64,000 nucleotides of DNA from Malachius bipustulatus (Eukaryota; Arthropoda; Insecta; Coleoptera; Melyridae), in NCBI GenBank assembly GCA_910589415.1, contig OU342636.1, positions 43,043,735 through 43,107,734 on the forward strand, given 5' to 3'. Positions 35,650 to 48,092 of this stretch are shown here, piece by piece. The position numbers and the translations under genes were made by a program. Each line of letters begins with the position of its first letter. Position 1 is the stretch's first letter. Below the pieces are notes generated by a model that saw only the letters and a list, made by a program, of their open reading frames with translations, searched no databases and had not been told where the DNA came from.

Positions 35650-38618
35650 TTGAAGCCAGCCGTGAAAGCCTATACACACATCGATGTCATCATTACTCAG
35701 TCAAGGAACACCCCTGAAAAACAAGGAAGCACTAAAATAAAGAAATATTACATCTAGGTATAGAACATAAATTTTATTCAAAAATTGACCTCTTTAGGGC
35801 TTTTTTAATTCTTCAAATATTAACCGAGAAAACGATTTCTTAGATGATCCACCCTGTATACATAACAGGACTGGAACTAATTAACAGGAGATATCCTAAG
35901 TCATAGAATATAGAAACTATTTTATAGATCTTTCTTTCAAGAATCTAAAGCATAATTTTTTATTTTTGCGCTATCTTTTTTTATTGAACCAAACATTTTT
36001 TGTAAGTTTGCATTTTAGTCATCATGAGCTGATTATCGAGTCATCATTATTGAGGTTTAAAAATTTTTCCAAGTCAACTAGATCCCAGAGTTTTCATCAG
36101 TCAACTTTTGTTTTTCTTAAGACCGCCATATTTTTTCATGTCATAGGTACGGTTAAAAAAACATACAGGGAACCAAAAATCTATCATTAAAATAAAGAAT
36201 ATGAATTTTTTGTGCAATTTTTTCGAAAAAAAAGCAATTTTTGATGAATATCATATAAAAAATTAACATAAACCAAGCAATATCACTTCCTCTCATTCGG
36301 TGAAAAAATTATCATATTTTCTATTTGATTATTTTAAGAAAATGAATAATTTGTTTTTTTTTTATTGTGACGGCTTTTTGATATCTTTGCTTTTTTAAAC
36401 AGAATTAAATGAAAAAACAATACCTAAGTATAGTGGTGACAAAAAGATATTATAGTAAAATAAGAAATCTAAGTTTTTTTCAGCAACGACTGCAGACTAA
36501 AGTTTGTTGCAGATTCCAAATAAGTAAAAAAAAAGTAACTTTTCTCTTATTTAGTCGATAAAAAGATTTAAAAAATGATTTGAATATCTCTATCCGCCTT
36601 TTGTCCGAGTTAAGAGCTGTGAAGTCAGAATTCTGACGTCACAACAGCCGCGGTTGTTCATAGCAACCGATGTTGAATGTTTAGACTGTGCACTTTGCGG
36701 TGCGAAGCAGCAAAATTATCATACCGACGGTATAAACAGGGCTGTATCTCAATATAAAAAGCAGCTAACTATAAGAGCCGTTTTTACTCCTGTCATATCA
36801 AAAAGCTAATTGATTAAAGAAAAACTTTTTAGTGTATTTTTTTATAAAAAAAATACACTATTGAGGACGACATCACTTTTCGAAAATCACCCAAACTCAT
36901 CAAATGTCCACCGATCCTGACTCCCAGATAAAAAAAAAGTGGTTTTTCAAAATTCACCTGCCCACGATATTATATTTATTTCTCCAAAATCACGAAATTT
37001 CGATTTTAAAAACGCTCCTGTAGCTTTATCTTTCAAGATTAGTGAACTAAATTTTGCACTCTTATTAAACTTTAGGAATAATTTTGATTTTCATTAAAAA
37101 AATTTCCAAAAGTCGCGTCACTTCTACAGGGTGTCCCTTCAAAATTCGGAAAATCCGGTTTTTATCACCTCATTTCAGGTCGCAGTTTTCAATCTAGGAG
37201 ACTGAAATTTTTGTGAAAGTAAGATATCCACAAGGAGTGGTCTGGTATTGTACTTGAGCAAAATCGGCTGAGCCGTTTCAAAATGGTGGCCATTTTAATT
37301 TTTGGAAAAAGGACTATTTTTTGAACCCCTGTATAAGCTAGACAGAAAAAGAGTTTTATATCAAATTCACAAGATTGGAAGTAAATGACTTGAAATTTAA
37401 TTTAATGCAATAAAATTTGCATTTTTTCTATTAATAAGCCAGTGGCGTGGGTAGGAAAAGAGTAAAAATGGCTAAATTTCTCCAACAATTTATGAGCACA
37501 TTTTTGAAGTAAATAAACTGAAATTTTCACAGTAGACAACTATACTAATAGACTTCAACACTTGAGAATTTCAAAAAGTAAATAAGAAAAATGGCGGAGA
37601 TATTAAAGTTTTTTTACATGATGTTTATTTCTCTAAAATTTCAAACTTTCGGTTTTCAAAACTCTCCTTTCAGTTTTTTCCGAATTTATTAAAGATACTG
37701 TAAAAAATAGTATTTTTCAAGTAAAGTTAGCGAGTGGCGGGCATAGGAAAAGGGACAAAAATGTTAAATTTTGCCAATTTTTTTGATTTTTAAATTTAAG
37801 AATCCATTCTAAGGCACGTGTTCAAACGAAATGAAATGAAATTATCACAGAAAATTTTTCACAGTATTCAGAAAGCCAATAATTTAAAAAGCGGTGAAAA
37901 TATTCATAATTGAATCGCATAAAAATACACTATTTCTGCGATTGATGCGCAAGAAGGTTTTTTTTTGTGGCCAAAGCCTTAAGGAAAAGGAAACTAATTC
38001 TGGTTTTAAGTAAAAAATTTACTACTAAACTTTAGTTGTTATAATATAATAAAAAGTAGTGCTTTTACTTTTAAAATATTATAATTTTCAAACGGTTCGT
38101 TTGGTTATTTAGAGACGCGTGTGTACATCTGGTTTTTGCTAAACTAGATCAGACACAAGACCTGTATAAGAGCAGCGGGGTCAAGCTTTACAAGAGGGAG
38201 AGTTTATAAGTTTTATTATAACATAATTGGAAGCACAAAACACGTCAAATATGTGTCATACCTGAGGGATCTGGGAACTAGTTTGCATAATACTGCAGAA
38301 GTCGTCGAAACCTCGCATATAATGTAGTTAGATAAACACGTTAGCTTCAAGTTAAGCTGTTTTCAATAAAGTGAGAACCAGATCCTTGCAGGATGGACAG
38401 TTTGCTCTGACGGGAAGACGAACAAAAGACGAATTCACAAAAAGTTGAAAGAGCTGTCAACTAAATGGACAACAGCCGCATAACAATAAGGTTAATTTTA
38501 AGTAGGTAACGGTTATTTTGATCAAATCTTTGATCAAAATGCAGATTTTTCCGGGTATGGATATTGAAACCGAGAATACTGCGTATACATACCTCTTTTA
38601 GAGGAAATGCATTAGAAT
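35650..38618. other. Unassigned DNA with scattered element ends and a CRE-like site
   Basis: 'gatccaccctgtata' at about 35847 and 'ctacagggtgtcccttcaaa' at about 37124 resemble element termini. An AT-rich hairpin lies at about 36831-36862. A perfect TGACGTCA string at about 36633 could bind CREB-type factors, but there is no promoter context. The block 38150-38470 is of higher complexity and unassigned. Confidence 0.4.
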
Positions 38619-39327
38619 CTCATCAGTAATCTTAAGAGATACGAAATCGGTTAAATGGAGGCAAATTTGCGTATTTTTATGCTGATTGGTAATCTGAAAA
38701 AAATCTGCATGAGCTGTCATTAATAAATAGTTGTCAAAATACTAGAAAAAATATTAAATTTGCAATTTTTTTATTTTTTTTTTCATTTAATGACCAATCA
38801 AGTTAGCTGTTTTCAACCAAAACATTATTAGGACACTTTTCAACTAGGAATAAAAAAAAAATCGTCCTAGCACTTTAAGGCGGAAAATCGATAGTTATAT
38901 TTTTTATTTATGGACGCCGTATTGGATTTTTCCAAAGTTTAATAACAAAGTGTATAATACACTTGGTAATTAGGAAAATTAATTGCGTTCAAAAAGGGAA
39001 AAATCCGATATGAAAATCGAAAGTTGACTATCGACGTTTCCTCATCTAAAGAGCTATGAAAATGATTTCAAAACTATTTTTGGATTCTTTATAGAAGAAA
39101 AGTGTCTTATTAATGTTTTGGTTAAAAACGGCTAGCTTGATTGGTCATTAAATAAAAAAATAAAAGCAAAAATTGCAAATTTCGTAGTATTTTCCGAATA
39201 TTTTGACAACTAATTATTTTGACAACTAATAATGACAGATCAGATTGTTTTTCAGATTACTAATCAGCATACAAATAGGAAACTTTTCTCTTATTTCACC
39301 GACTTCTTTTCTCTTAAGATAACTGAG
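38619..39327. mobile_element. Foldback element, about 330-base diverged arms
   Basis: Left arm about 38619-38945 and right arm about 38990-39327. Matching blocks include 'atcttaagaga', 'atgctgatt.gtaatctg', 'gacaact.attatt', 'atgaccaatcaagttagc' (complement near 39137) and 'ccaaaacatta'. The outer ends are not TACAGGGTG. Only short frames exist. Confidence 0.75.
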
Positions 39328-40315
39328 ATCCCTATACTTTATTTCTAAAAACGGGGCCAGCTGTATACACACAAATTTTGATACTAACTATTTAAGGTGG
39401 ATTGAATTATAAATTAAATTGTTTTAATTTATAAACGTAACAAAAGTCATGGCCGTCAGTCTTCTTTTTTTGTTTTGTTTTGGTTCACTGTTTAACTCCC
39501 CCTCCTCCCCCCCCCATAGAACTATTTGAACGTTTTCGGTTCGTAATTTCGATGCTCAACCGGTCACAAGTACTTAATCCAGCTTTAGCTTTATACAACT
39601 TTGCTTCTAACTACTTTTAATTTCTTGAACGATTATTGCTTAAATTGAAGAACTTTGCCATACGAGCACGTAGGTACATATGGGGCTGCATATGGAATGG
39701 ACACGTATCCGCAAATTTATTAACGAATCAACATTTTTTTATGCATGGTGGTATAATTAGATACTGCTATGTATAGTACAGAGCAGAAATGAGAAGGCCA
39801 TCGCAGTATCGGTTATCCACCAGATATCAATTTCACAATAACCATAAAATAAATGTTCGAAAAATGTCATCGGGATACCTGAAACATATGAGGTTCCAAG
39901 AACTGATGCAAAAGCCTAAGCCACAATTAGATTGATGACAATATGGATATGATATATGAGAAAAAGGTGGCTAAATTTCGATGTTTAATTTACTAATGTA
40001 AGTAGACATTCTTGAAATATGTTTTTAAAATGGGTTTCAAAATTTGAGTTATGATATACCTACAGTTATATTTTTGTTAATGGAAATCTTGGCTGGCTTT
40101 GATCTCATTATAAAGACAATTTTTCTTATTGCAAAAATTATATCATGGGGGGTCGGTTTGCTAATTTTCTTGCTTTTTTGAAAGAAAAAAAATCTCACTT
40201 ATTCAGGGGGTGGGGGTAACTTTGACGATAAATAGGAACCCCCATTTTTTATCGCGAGTCATGATGATTCAGCGTGGAGAAAAACAAACTTCAGTGTGAA
40301 TTTTTTTTCCAAATT
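39328..40315. other. Unassigned DNA
   Basis: No gene or clear repeat was seen. A short C-rich run at about 39489-39513 is the only compositional oddity. Confidence 0.4.
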
Positions 40316-40720
40316 CGCTCACATTCCTCGAAAATGGAAGACAAAATCGGCTTTCTCCAGACTTTGATTGATTTTTCATGACTCGACAATTGCTTGGGGG
40401 AAAATTGCAGGGGGCAGAAGTTGTTTGGTTTTGAGGGGAATATCATTTGCAAACTATAGAACCTCCCTCAACCCCTGAATTGTAATACCCGAAAAAAATC
40501 AGCGTTCCCATCAAAAATGTCAATTCCCAAAAAAAAGTCACCCCCCACCCCCTGCCTAGGGGTTGGGGGTGGTCCTGGTCTAGAAATGATATCCCCCTCA
40601 AAACCAAACAACTTCTGCCCGCTGCAATTTTTCCTCCAAGTCTCGAGAAAGCCGTTTTCCTCTTCCATGACGGATTTCATAGCCACATCTTTTCTGTTAT
40701 AATCAACTCTATATCTCCTA
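40316..40720. repeat. Inverted repeat with G-rich and C-rich arms
   Basis: The left arm (about 40330-40480) contains 'ggcagaagttgtttggtttt' and then 'gaggggaatatcattt'. The right arm (about 40540-40700) contains the complement with few differences. The opposed open frames at minus 40468-40779 and plus 40517-40702 arise from the arms. Confidence 0.75.
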
Positions 40721-42014
40721 GCAGTTACCATGTACCTAGCCATAGTAAGCTCTAAAAAAACACCCGGCTGTATGTTCAATTTATAGAAAACTTAACTCAT
40801 ATTGAGAGCATGCTACATGGATAATATCCAGTAATACACGACATAATATAAGCAATAAAATCCGCCCTTTTCTTATGTACAGTATGCTCCTTATCAACAT
40901 TTGGTGCTTTATTGGCCAGGATCGATGTTTTTCCTAACCTAGCAGCTGTCACATATTATAGGTACTTGGGAGAATAAGTCTTAGGGTACACCAATAACAT
41001 TTGTCCTGATCGCATAAAGGTCAAGTCAATATTGCTACTATTTGATTTATATTGTATTGTGTCTGTGGCCAGCTCGTAAAGCTCTCATATACGTGTCCTG
41101 GACATGTTTTCATTTAGCCCGGTCTGAAGTAGAAATGAGATAACTCACCGCAGCATGCTCATGACCCTCTTAGTTTTATCACCAGAATAAGTGAATAGTT
41201 TTTTTGTTCTTTGTTTTTACAAGAAACTAGTGTTCACTGAACACGTAGGCATATTATGAGAGTGGAATTTCCATTCTCTTGGACATAACAAATAACTGCG
41301 ACTTATTAAGTATAATAATTAATTGTATTAAAGCAGCACTAATTAAGTGCATATACCTAATGTATTAGCAATGAATTCGAAGCAAAACAAAGAGGATGGG
41401 GGGATTTGAGCGTCGCGTCTCTCTTGAATTTGATTCTAAATTCTAATTAGTCAAATTTCGGATGCCATAAATATCATCTATGCGAAATTAACTTTTATGT
41501 GCGAGATCGAAAGTGCGAGATTGGTCCTTCAGGAGCAATACAGAAAAAAAAATAACACAAAAAAAGATGACAGATTTTAACCATGACCGGAAATCTACAG
41601 ACAAAAAGGGCCAAAGCGATATAGAAAAATGCACGGTAGCATAACAAGATCTCAAAAGAGATGTTGCGTACTTAGTATAATACCTACCTATAATTCGTCG
41701 TGTGTCCAACATGTTTGAATGTTGGATGGTAGATGGATGCGGACCGATGTTAAAGGATTTACAGCGCACTGACCGGAGACGCTTGACGCTTTGTATATAT
41801 TTATGGAGAAACATCAAAAGCCATTTTAATTCAGAGTTTTGAGTGAAATTTGTCAGTGGTCATAATTGATTGCAACTTTATTTGAGTGGTTTGAATGTGT
41901 TTTGTAGTTAAAAATGATTTTTTTTTCTTTTTTTGCGAGGGCTGTTTGATTCGGGTACGCCAGAATCACCTCAGCATCATGGGCTTGTTGTTCTTGATCT
42001 GTTGGATTACTAAA
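40721..42014. other. Unassigned DNA; LINE-tail-like scrap at 41939-42005
   Basis: The minus-strand frame 41488-41817 (109 codons) has no recognised domain. At 41965-41993, 'cacctcagcatcatgggctt' and its continuation resemble 46348-46385 in the LINE remnant, so this is probably a scrap of the same LINE family. Confidence 0.4.
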
Positions 42015-43019
42015 TACAAGGTGTTTCTAAATGGAGTACCATAAATTGGAGGACTTGTAGACAAAGTTAAAAAAATACGAAAATGTAGGAAAAGTTTTTT
42101 TCGAAATGGCTTTATTGATGAGATACAGGGTGTTAAAGAGTCGACCGACAGACCACTCTTTTGTTAATATTTGTTGAAACAATAACCCAACTGAGACAAT
42201 TTTTTGTGTGTAACAACAAGTTATAAAGAGCAATAATCAGACAAATTTTCGGTTTATTTCAATAAGCCAGTGGCGTAGAAACAGGGGTCGTTTGACACTT
42301 TTCACTCTTTAAAAAAGTAAGGGCTAGGTTTTTTGATGTCTTATTACTTTTTTCTGAATCAACGGTCTTTTTACAATAAAAAAGCCATACTTCTTTAATT
42401 TGCCCAGAGGCGTCCGTTTTTGAGAAAGTTTTCTTGACAATAAATATTATTTAATTTTCACTTCGGATATGAAATGTCAAACTGACAAGTAAGTCCAAAA
42501 ATTAGTTTATTTAAATTTCAAAGCTACCTTCACAATTATTTTAATAAATGAAATTTTTAAATGTATTTTACATAAAGCGACTGACGTCCTGACACAAAAT
42601 TGCAAATATCTCAAAAACGGACGCCTCTGGGCAAATTAAACAAGTATGGCTTTTTTATTGTAAAAAGACCGTTGATTCAGAAAAAAGTAATAAGACATAA
42701 AAAAACCTAGCCCTTACTTTTTTAAAGAGTGAAAAGTGTCAAACGACCCCTGTTTCTACGCCACTGGCTTATTGAAATAAACCGATAATTTGTCTGATTA
42801 TTGCTCTTTATAACTTGTTGTTACACACAAAAAATTGTCTCAGTTGGGTTATTGTTTCAACAAATATTAACAAAAGAGTGGTCTGTCGGTCGACTCTTTA
42901 ACACCCTGTATCTCATCAATAAAGCCTTTTCGAAAAAAAAATTTCCTACATTTTCGTATTTTTTTAACTTTATCTACAAGTCCTCCAATTTATGGTACTC
43001 CATTTAGAAACACCTTGTA
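42015..43019. mobile_element. TACAAGGTGTTTC-ended foldback element, copy 1, 1005 bp
   Basis: Arms 42015-42425 and 42609-43019, about 411 bases each, are close reverse complements. The ends are TACAAGGTGTTTCTAAATGG and its complement. The right flank is TA; the left flank is AA. Each arm holds an internal 'gatacagggtgttaaagagt' block and a near-identical 68-codon frame (beginning MLFITCCYTQ), which is arm sequence. The 180-base centre is single-copy. Close relative of 51045-52232. Confidence 0.9.
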
Positions 43020-46000
43020 TATTGCGGAAAAAAATTGTATATATGTCACTCGGTACCTATAGGTACCGATTATTGTCATTTTTTATTGGTTTTAGAAGTA
43101 TTCGTTATATTTTATGAGTAAAAGAAATATAAGAGAGCAGCGGGGAAGAATTGAAATTTTATCATTATTTGTATCATTATTTGAGAATTCAAGTTAAAAT
43201 TTTCAAGTTTTGAGGATTTCAACAAAGATATAGGACAGCGCCATCATGCAGTGGTGAGAAAACATTTTTAATCTAAATAAGATTATTATTATGAGAAAAT
43301 TTCTGAAAATAAGGCTTCCAGATTGATATCCTCATACCTAAGTGAAAAAAATATCATAAAAAAAAAAATTGATACTAGCTTAACATCAATATCTACCCAC
43401 TTAATTAAATATTTTGGTAGTTATTCTACCTGATTATAAAATTTTTCTGTCGGGAGAATTTTATTTTACACTCTTAAAATTTTACTTGCATGCAATTTTA
43501 AACATAATAAGAAGTAGTAATTACATATGTAGACATACAAAGGATGCCTCGGAGAGTTTACTGTTCATTCAAAGTTCAAACTGATATATGTTTTTCAAGT
43601 ATAATGACACCCTGCATAGTGCATATCCTGCCAGCTTACTCGGTATTATTCAGCTTGAGCTTGAATAGAGTAAGGGGTATGTATCTGTCATATTAATATT
43701 TAGCATTAATTGTGACAAAGTAAGGAGCCAAGGAAGTAAATCTGCTGCCATAATTAAAGACAGCGTCCTGATAGTAGGCCAGGAATTGAAGGGGGTAGTA
43801 ATTTAGAGGGTAAAGGGCGAGGCTAGAGTAATAATCAAAGTGTCGCCGTGGTTATTAGCTCGTATATCAACAGACAGCTGCCAATGATGGCAGTTGACCT
43901 CTCCTTCTCGCTACTGACAACACTTATCTCCTTCCCTGCCATGTTCTCTTCATCGCGTATCCTTCAACACTGCCGATTCGCATAGTTGCCACGTTGCGAT
44001 GGAAATTATGAATTTTAACATCAGTTCCAAAAATACTATACCTACATGATGGAAATCAATGAAGTACATTATACTGACCTGATTAACGTTATTGATAAAT
44101 ATTCATAATAAGTCATTCTAGAATCTGAGTCTTGTTGGGGCTCGTATCCCATAGGTATAAACTAAAAAAAAAACTTCAAAATATTAGAATTTTTATACAT
44201 GAAAGGGTTAATTTAGGAGAATGTTACAAAGTTCATTATGAAGGTTGGCAACGTTGTATCAGGTTTCTTATGTCTATCAGTTATAGAGTCGCGTTGGCGG
44301 GAGACCAAACTCTTTCTTTCTCTCTCTTGCTCTCCCTATATCTGTCCCCGTTCGCGTCCTTTCACCCTGCTTCCTATAGTCTTGTAATGATCAATTATCT
44401 GGTTCTTGTTTTGACATAAGCGAAATAACTTTTAGATAACACAAGATTGAATATCCCCTGATTCTTGGTTAACTCAGATTTACTCCCAAGACATCTGTTG
44501 ATGATGATCATATCATGAGTTAACATTTAACTTTCCCTCCTGGTTTCGCTGTTATGACTAGAAGTTTGATGAATATGATAGAAAGTATTTTTGCTTGGTA
44601 AAACGCCTTGTTTCACCTCCTACGTTCTAATTTTTTTTTCAACTTTCGTGGAGCAATAATTGTTTCTAAAATACTCATATCAAATATCATTTAATAAATA
44701 GTCTAGGTATGGTAAACAAAAATATAATCAAATCTCTCCTTATTTAAGAAATTTTAATTGAAAATATTTTAATAGTAATTTTTACATTACTTCCAGTACA
44801 ACAATCCCTGTCAATAATTTTTCGTCTATATTTTTGCATTTCCTACATGCCCTTTAAGTTTGTAGCACGTATTCATTAAAACACCCTCTATACTAATATT
44901 AATTTGTTTTACCGCTTTGCTTTAGATTATTATAAATAAATAATTTATATTTACTTGACATACTTGAAACAAGAGTCAAGGAAGAATAAAGATATATAAA
45001 TTTATATTTTTTACTAACACAATACGAAAGAATTCGCTAACCATTCAGAAAGAAACTTGTCTAAAGAAGCATCTGCAGGGATTATAGCACCTATGATACC
45101 TCTGAGAATACACTCGGGACACATTAAAGAGTAAACCTATGGTCAAGTTAATTTTCTTAACAATTGGACGAAAATAGACTGTCATTTCCTACACATAATT
45201 TATCTTATTGTCACAAGAATTTGGATCGACTCGTGTATGGACCTGGACCTTCTCCCTCTATTCAGAGATTACAATCACAGGTATCTCTTTCAGGCTGAAT
45301 TTCGTGACAGTGATGTTAAATGAGGGTGTGAAAAGTATACGCATCTCAATATAGCTTTGAATGAAGTTTGAGAAACACAATTATGGACTTCTCAGTTCTT
45401 TTGTGTGCGAATATCGAGAACGTGTTTCTTTGGTGACGTATTATTGATCCTATCAACATGCTATGAATAAGGTAACTTTAATTTTGAATGAAGTCTGCAA
45501 AAATATTAATAAAGTCAGGTATATTTTTCTAATTTATATTAATATTGATCTGCATAACTCTCTGGGATAGTAAAAGACAAGGAGAGAAGATTACGACTAG
45601 GGGAAGGGTTTTGATGTATCGCTCAAACATTAGTTGGATAAATCGCATCGTAAAAAACAGATCTGCGACATGTTGGAGTCATCAAAGTTATTAATTGGAG
45701 TTGTTATAGAAGAGTAACATCTGTCTCCAATGCTTTATCATCATGCAGGTTCAAATTGTCACAAAAACTCCCTCACAAGATAGATCACAATAATTCTACA
45801 AACTATAATAATAATTGTTCGATATCATGATAAGCCTGCAAACAAGTTTTTTAAAGTTTTATTTAAGAGTTATCAGTGACACGACTTTGGTGTCAAAGAT
45901 AGTTTTTTTTAATTACATTTATGACTTAAGTATATTCTTAGTTGTTTTTTTCGGATTGTCACAAGTTATACCTTAAGAAGACGCACAAATTTTTCTCTAC

Positions 46001-46149
46001 TACTGGCAAATAAATAATTTTATAACCAAAAAACTGTACCTTAATTGTCACTTGTTTCTGAAACACCTGAGCACGTGCTCATTTTTATCTCATAATAATT
46101 TATTTGTGACGATGTAACATTATTAGACACTCGACTTTTCTTTACAATT
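43020..46149. other. Unassigned DNA, partly higher complexity
   Basis: No gene was identified. The block 43780-44010 is of balanced composition and not repetitive within the window, so it is a candidate conserved noncoding element. The plus-strand frame 44132-44419 has no recognised domain. Confidence 0.4.
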
Positions 46150-47780
46150 TAGTCGGTGGAATGAAGCAGCTGCAACCCAATGCCCAGCCTCTTGCTCGAC
46201 TGCTCATTTCGATAGCGGGCGAACAGATTAATGTTATACATATTTGGATTCCGCTTAATTTCGGCGCTTTCCCGACACATACGATATTTTCACAGCTTAC
46301 GAGTTCGACTCTTTTTCTTTCCTTCGAGACCCGTCTGATTCAAGATCACCGGAAGCATCTCAGTTTCATGGGCTTGTTGTGCTTACCCCTTTTGCTATAT
46401 CACCCATTCTGTCAGTCTGATCCCCTGTACTAGTTTGAACAGCCTCATCACTGGGTGAGTGATGTTATAATCTTCCGTACTCATTTTTGGCTGTCCATAT
46501 ATTTTCTGTCTTCTGAGGTCAAGAGTGTCGCATTCGCATAGAACAAGTTTGACTATCTAGTACAGGCCTATTTTGTTCAAGTCTTATTAAGGGCAATGTG
46601 GTTTTCTATAGCCCTAAGAACCGCCTGACTGTCTCTTAGTATGTTGATCCTCCTGTTTTTATAGGTCCCCTTATTATTTTCTCTTACGCACACTGTAGCA
46701 TGGCATATATTTCTGATTGAAATACAGTTGACCACTGTCCAAGAGATATGCTGTGTTGAGTGTTATCCCGCTCATTGTATGGTAGCTCCATCAGTGGCTG
46801 GATCAGTCTTTGACCCGTATGTATAGGTATAAGTTTTTTCGACCAACTTTATGCCGTGTCTTTTGATTAATGTGATTCCTTCCGATCCAAGATTCTTACC
46901 TCAAAGTCTTTTAGGAATTTTAATTTTTAAGTCACGTGGTCTGTGTTTGTATCTAGCAGGTCCACTACCAAATTTGTTGTTTTCAAGTTCCGCTTACTTG
47001 CCGCTTGCTTCTTCTAGTGGCCTTAGGGGTGCTATTTTTGCCCCTCCCATTATATTATTAAATGAAGGGGATGACTTCCATTGCTGCAGTATTCAGGTGT
47101 TCAGTTTCAACCCAATGTTTTCCCGTAAGTTCGTCTGATCATCATGAATCTCCTCTCTATTCGTAATTCTCTCTATCTGTTACCTCTCCCGATATTTGTA
47201 CGTTTATGTCCCGAAATTTTCCGTCAATTTCCTTCTGTTGCTGAACGCCTTTGATGGTTGATTCTTATATGAATTTAGAGGGATCTTTGCTTGCATGGTC
47301 TTATTGTGTCGTTGAATTACTCCGGATTAGTTTTACAAGGTCATTGGCATATCCTGTGGTCTTGATTTCGACTTGGTCCAAATTCTTCAGTAGCTCATCC
47401 ATTACAAGGTTCCATATCAAGGGAGACCTCCATGTGGGCACCTTCTCGCCACTTGAGCGGCCAAGTCAATGTATTTGGTATGTACAACCCCAATAGGGTT
47501 GTACAGACTAATATGTTTTTCATCATGCACTTTATCCACTTGCATTTTGTTGCATTGATTCCTCTACTCCTCAATGCTTTTGAGATCGATTTTAAAGAGG
47601 TGTTATCAAACGCACCTTCTATGTCCAAAAAAGCACATAATAGTAAGTACTCCTTTATGTTTTATGGCATACTCAGCGTATTCTACTAATTCCATTTGAT
47701 TTTCCATTGCAGCCATTCCATTTTGATTTTCCTGTTCTACATATATCCTTATATGCCTTATGAAGGGATCTGTTTGCCAA
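46150..47780 (-). pseudogene. Degenerate non-LTR retrotransposon with reverse transcriptase and RNase H
   Basis: A dead copy of a LINE second open frame, read on the minus strand with many stops and shifts. Reverse transcriptase: palm motif A reads LDIEGAFDNTS at about 47600-47632. Further on come SPLIWNLVMDELL (about 47395-47435) and TTGYANDLV (about 47342-47368), where the catalytic YADD has become YAND. RNase H: TDGSKTDP near 46800-46825, a Gln/Glu-Ala stretch after it in a shifted frame, and RDSQAVLRAIE near 46600-46635, the family's (S/R)DSQAAL.AI. The reverse transcriptase followed by RNase H suggests an I/LOA-type LINE. The plus-strand frames in this region are shadows. 5' parts (endonuclease) were not found. 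Confidence 0.8.
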
Positions 47781-48020
47781 AAAGGGCCTGAGACTTAATG
47801 GTCTTAGAGACCTTTAGAGTCTTTAGAGTCCTAGAGCCTCTTCCTGTCTTGTTTCTCCAGGTTTATGTATATAAATTATACTCTAATTATTATAGTCCAG
47901 GTTCAGGTATATCTCAGTGTAAGACTGCCTCTGAGGATCCAGGCATAGCCTCTGGATCAGAAGGTACCTTTCTGCAACATTATTGGAAAAAAATGCCATC
48001 CATACCTGGAGTAAATCGCC

Positions 48021-48092
48021 AAAGTTTCCATAAATTTTCTTTCAGATTCCTAATAAGCATAAAATTATCGAATTGTTAACCACCCTGTATAC
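48021..48092. repeat. Dispersed repeat with CACCCTGTA-type end, copy B
   Basis: It shares 'tttccataaattttctttca' and 'atcgaattgttaaccaccct' with 1747-1885, but lacks the middle part of copy A. It ends ACCCTGTATAC. Confidence 0.65.

Noticed and set aside
36630..36645. TGACGTCA as a CREB-regulated promoter
   Set aside because: A single 8-base match with no initiator, TATA box or exon nearby is expected by chance at this scale.
46161..47689. Several plus-strand frames of 81-95 codons
   Set aside because: The recognisable reverse transcriptase and RNase H readings are on the minus strand; these plus-strand frames are antisense shadows.
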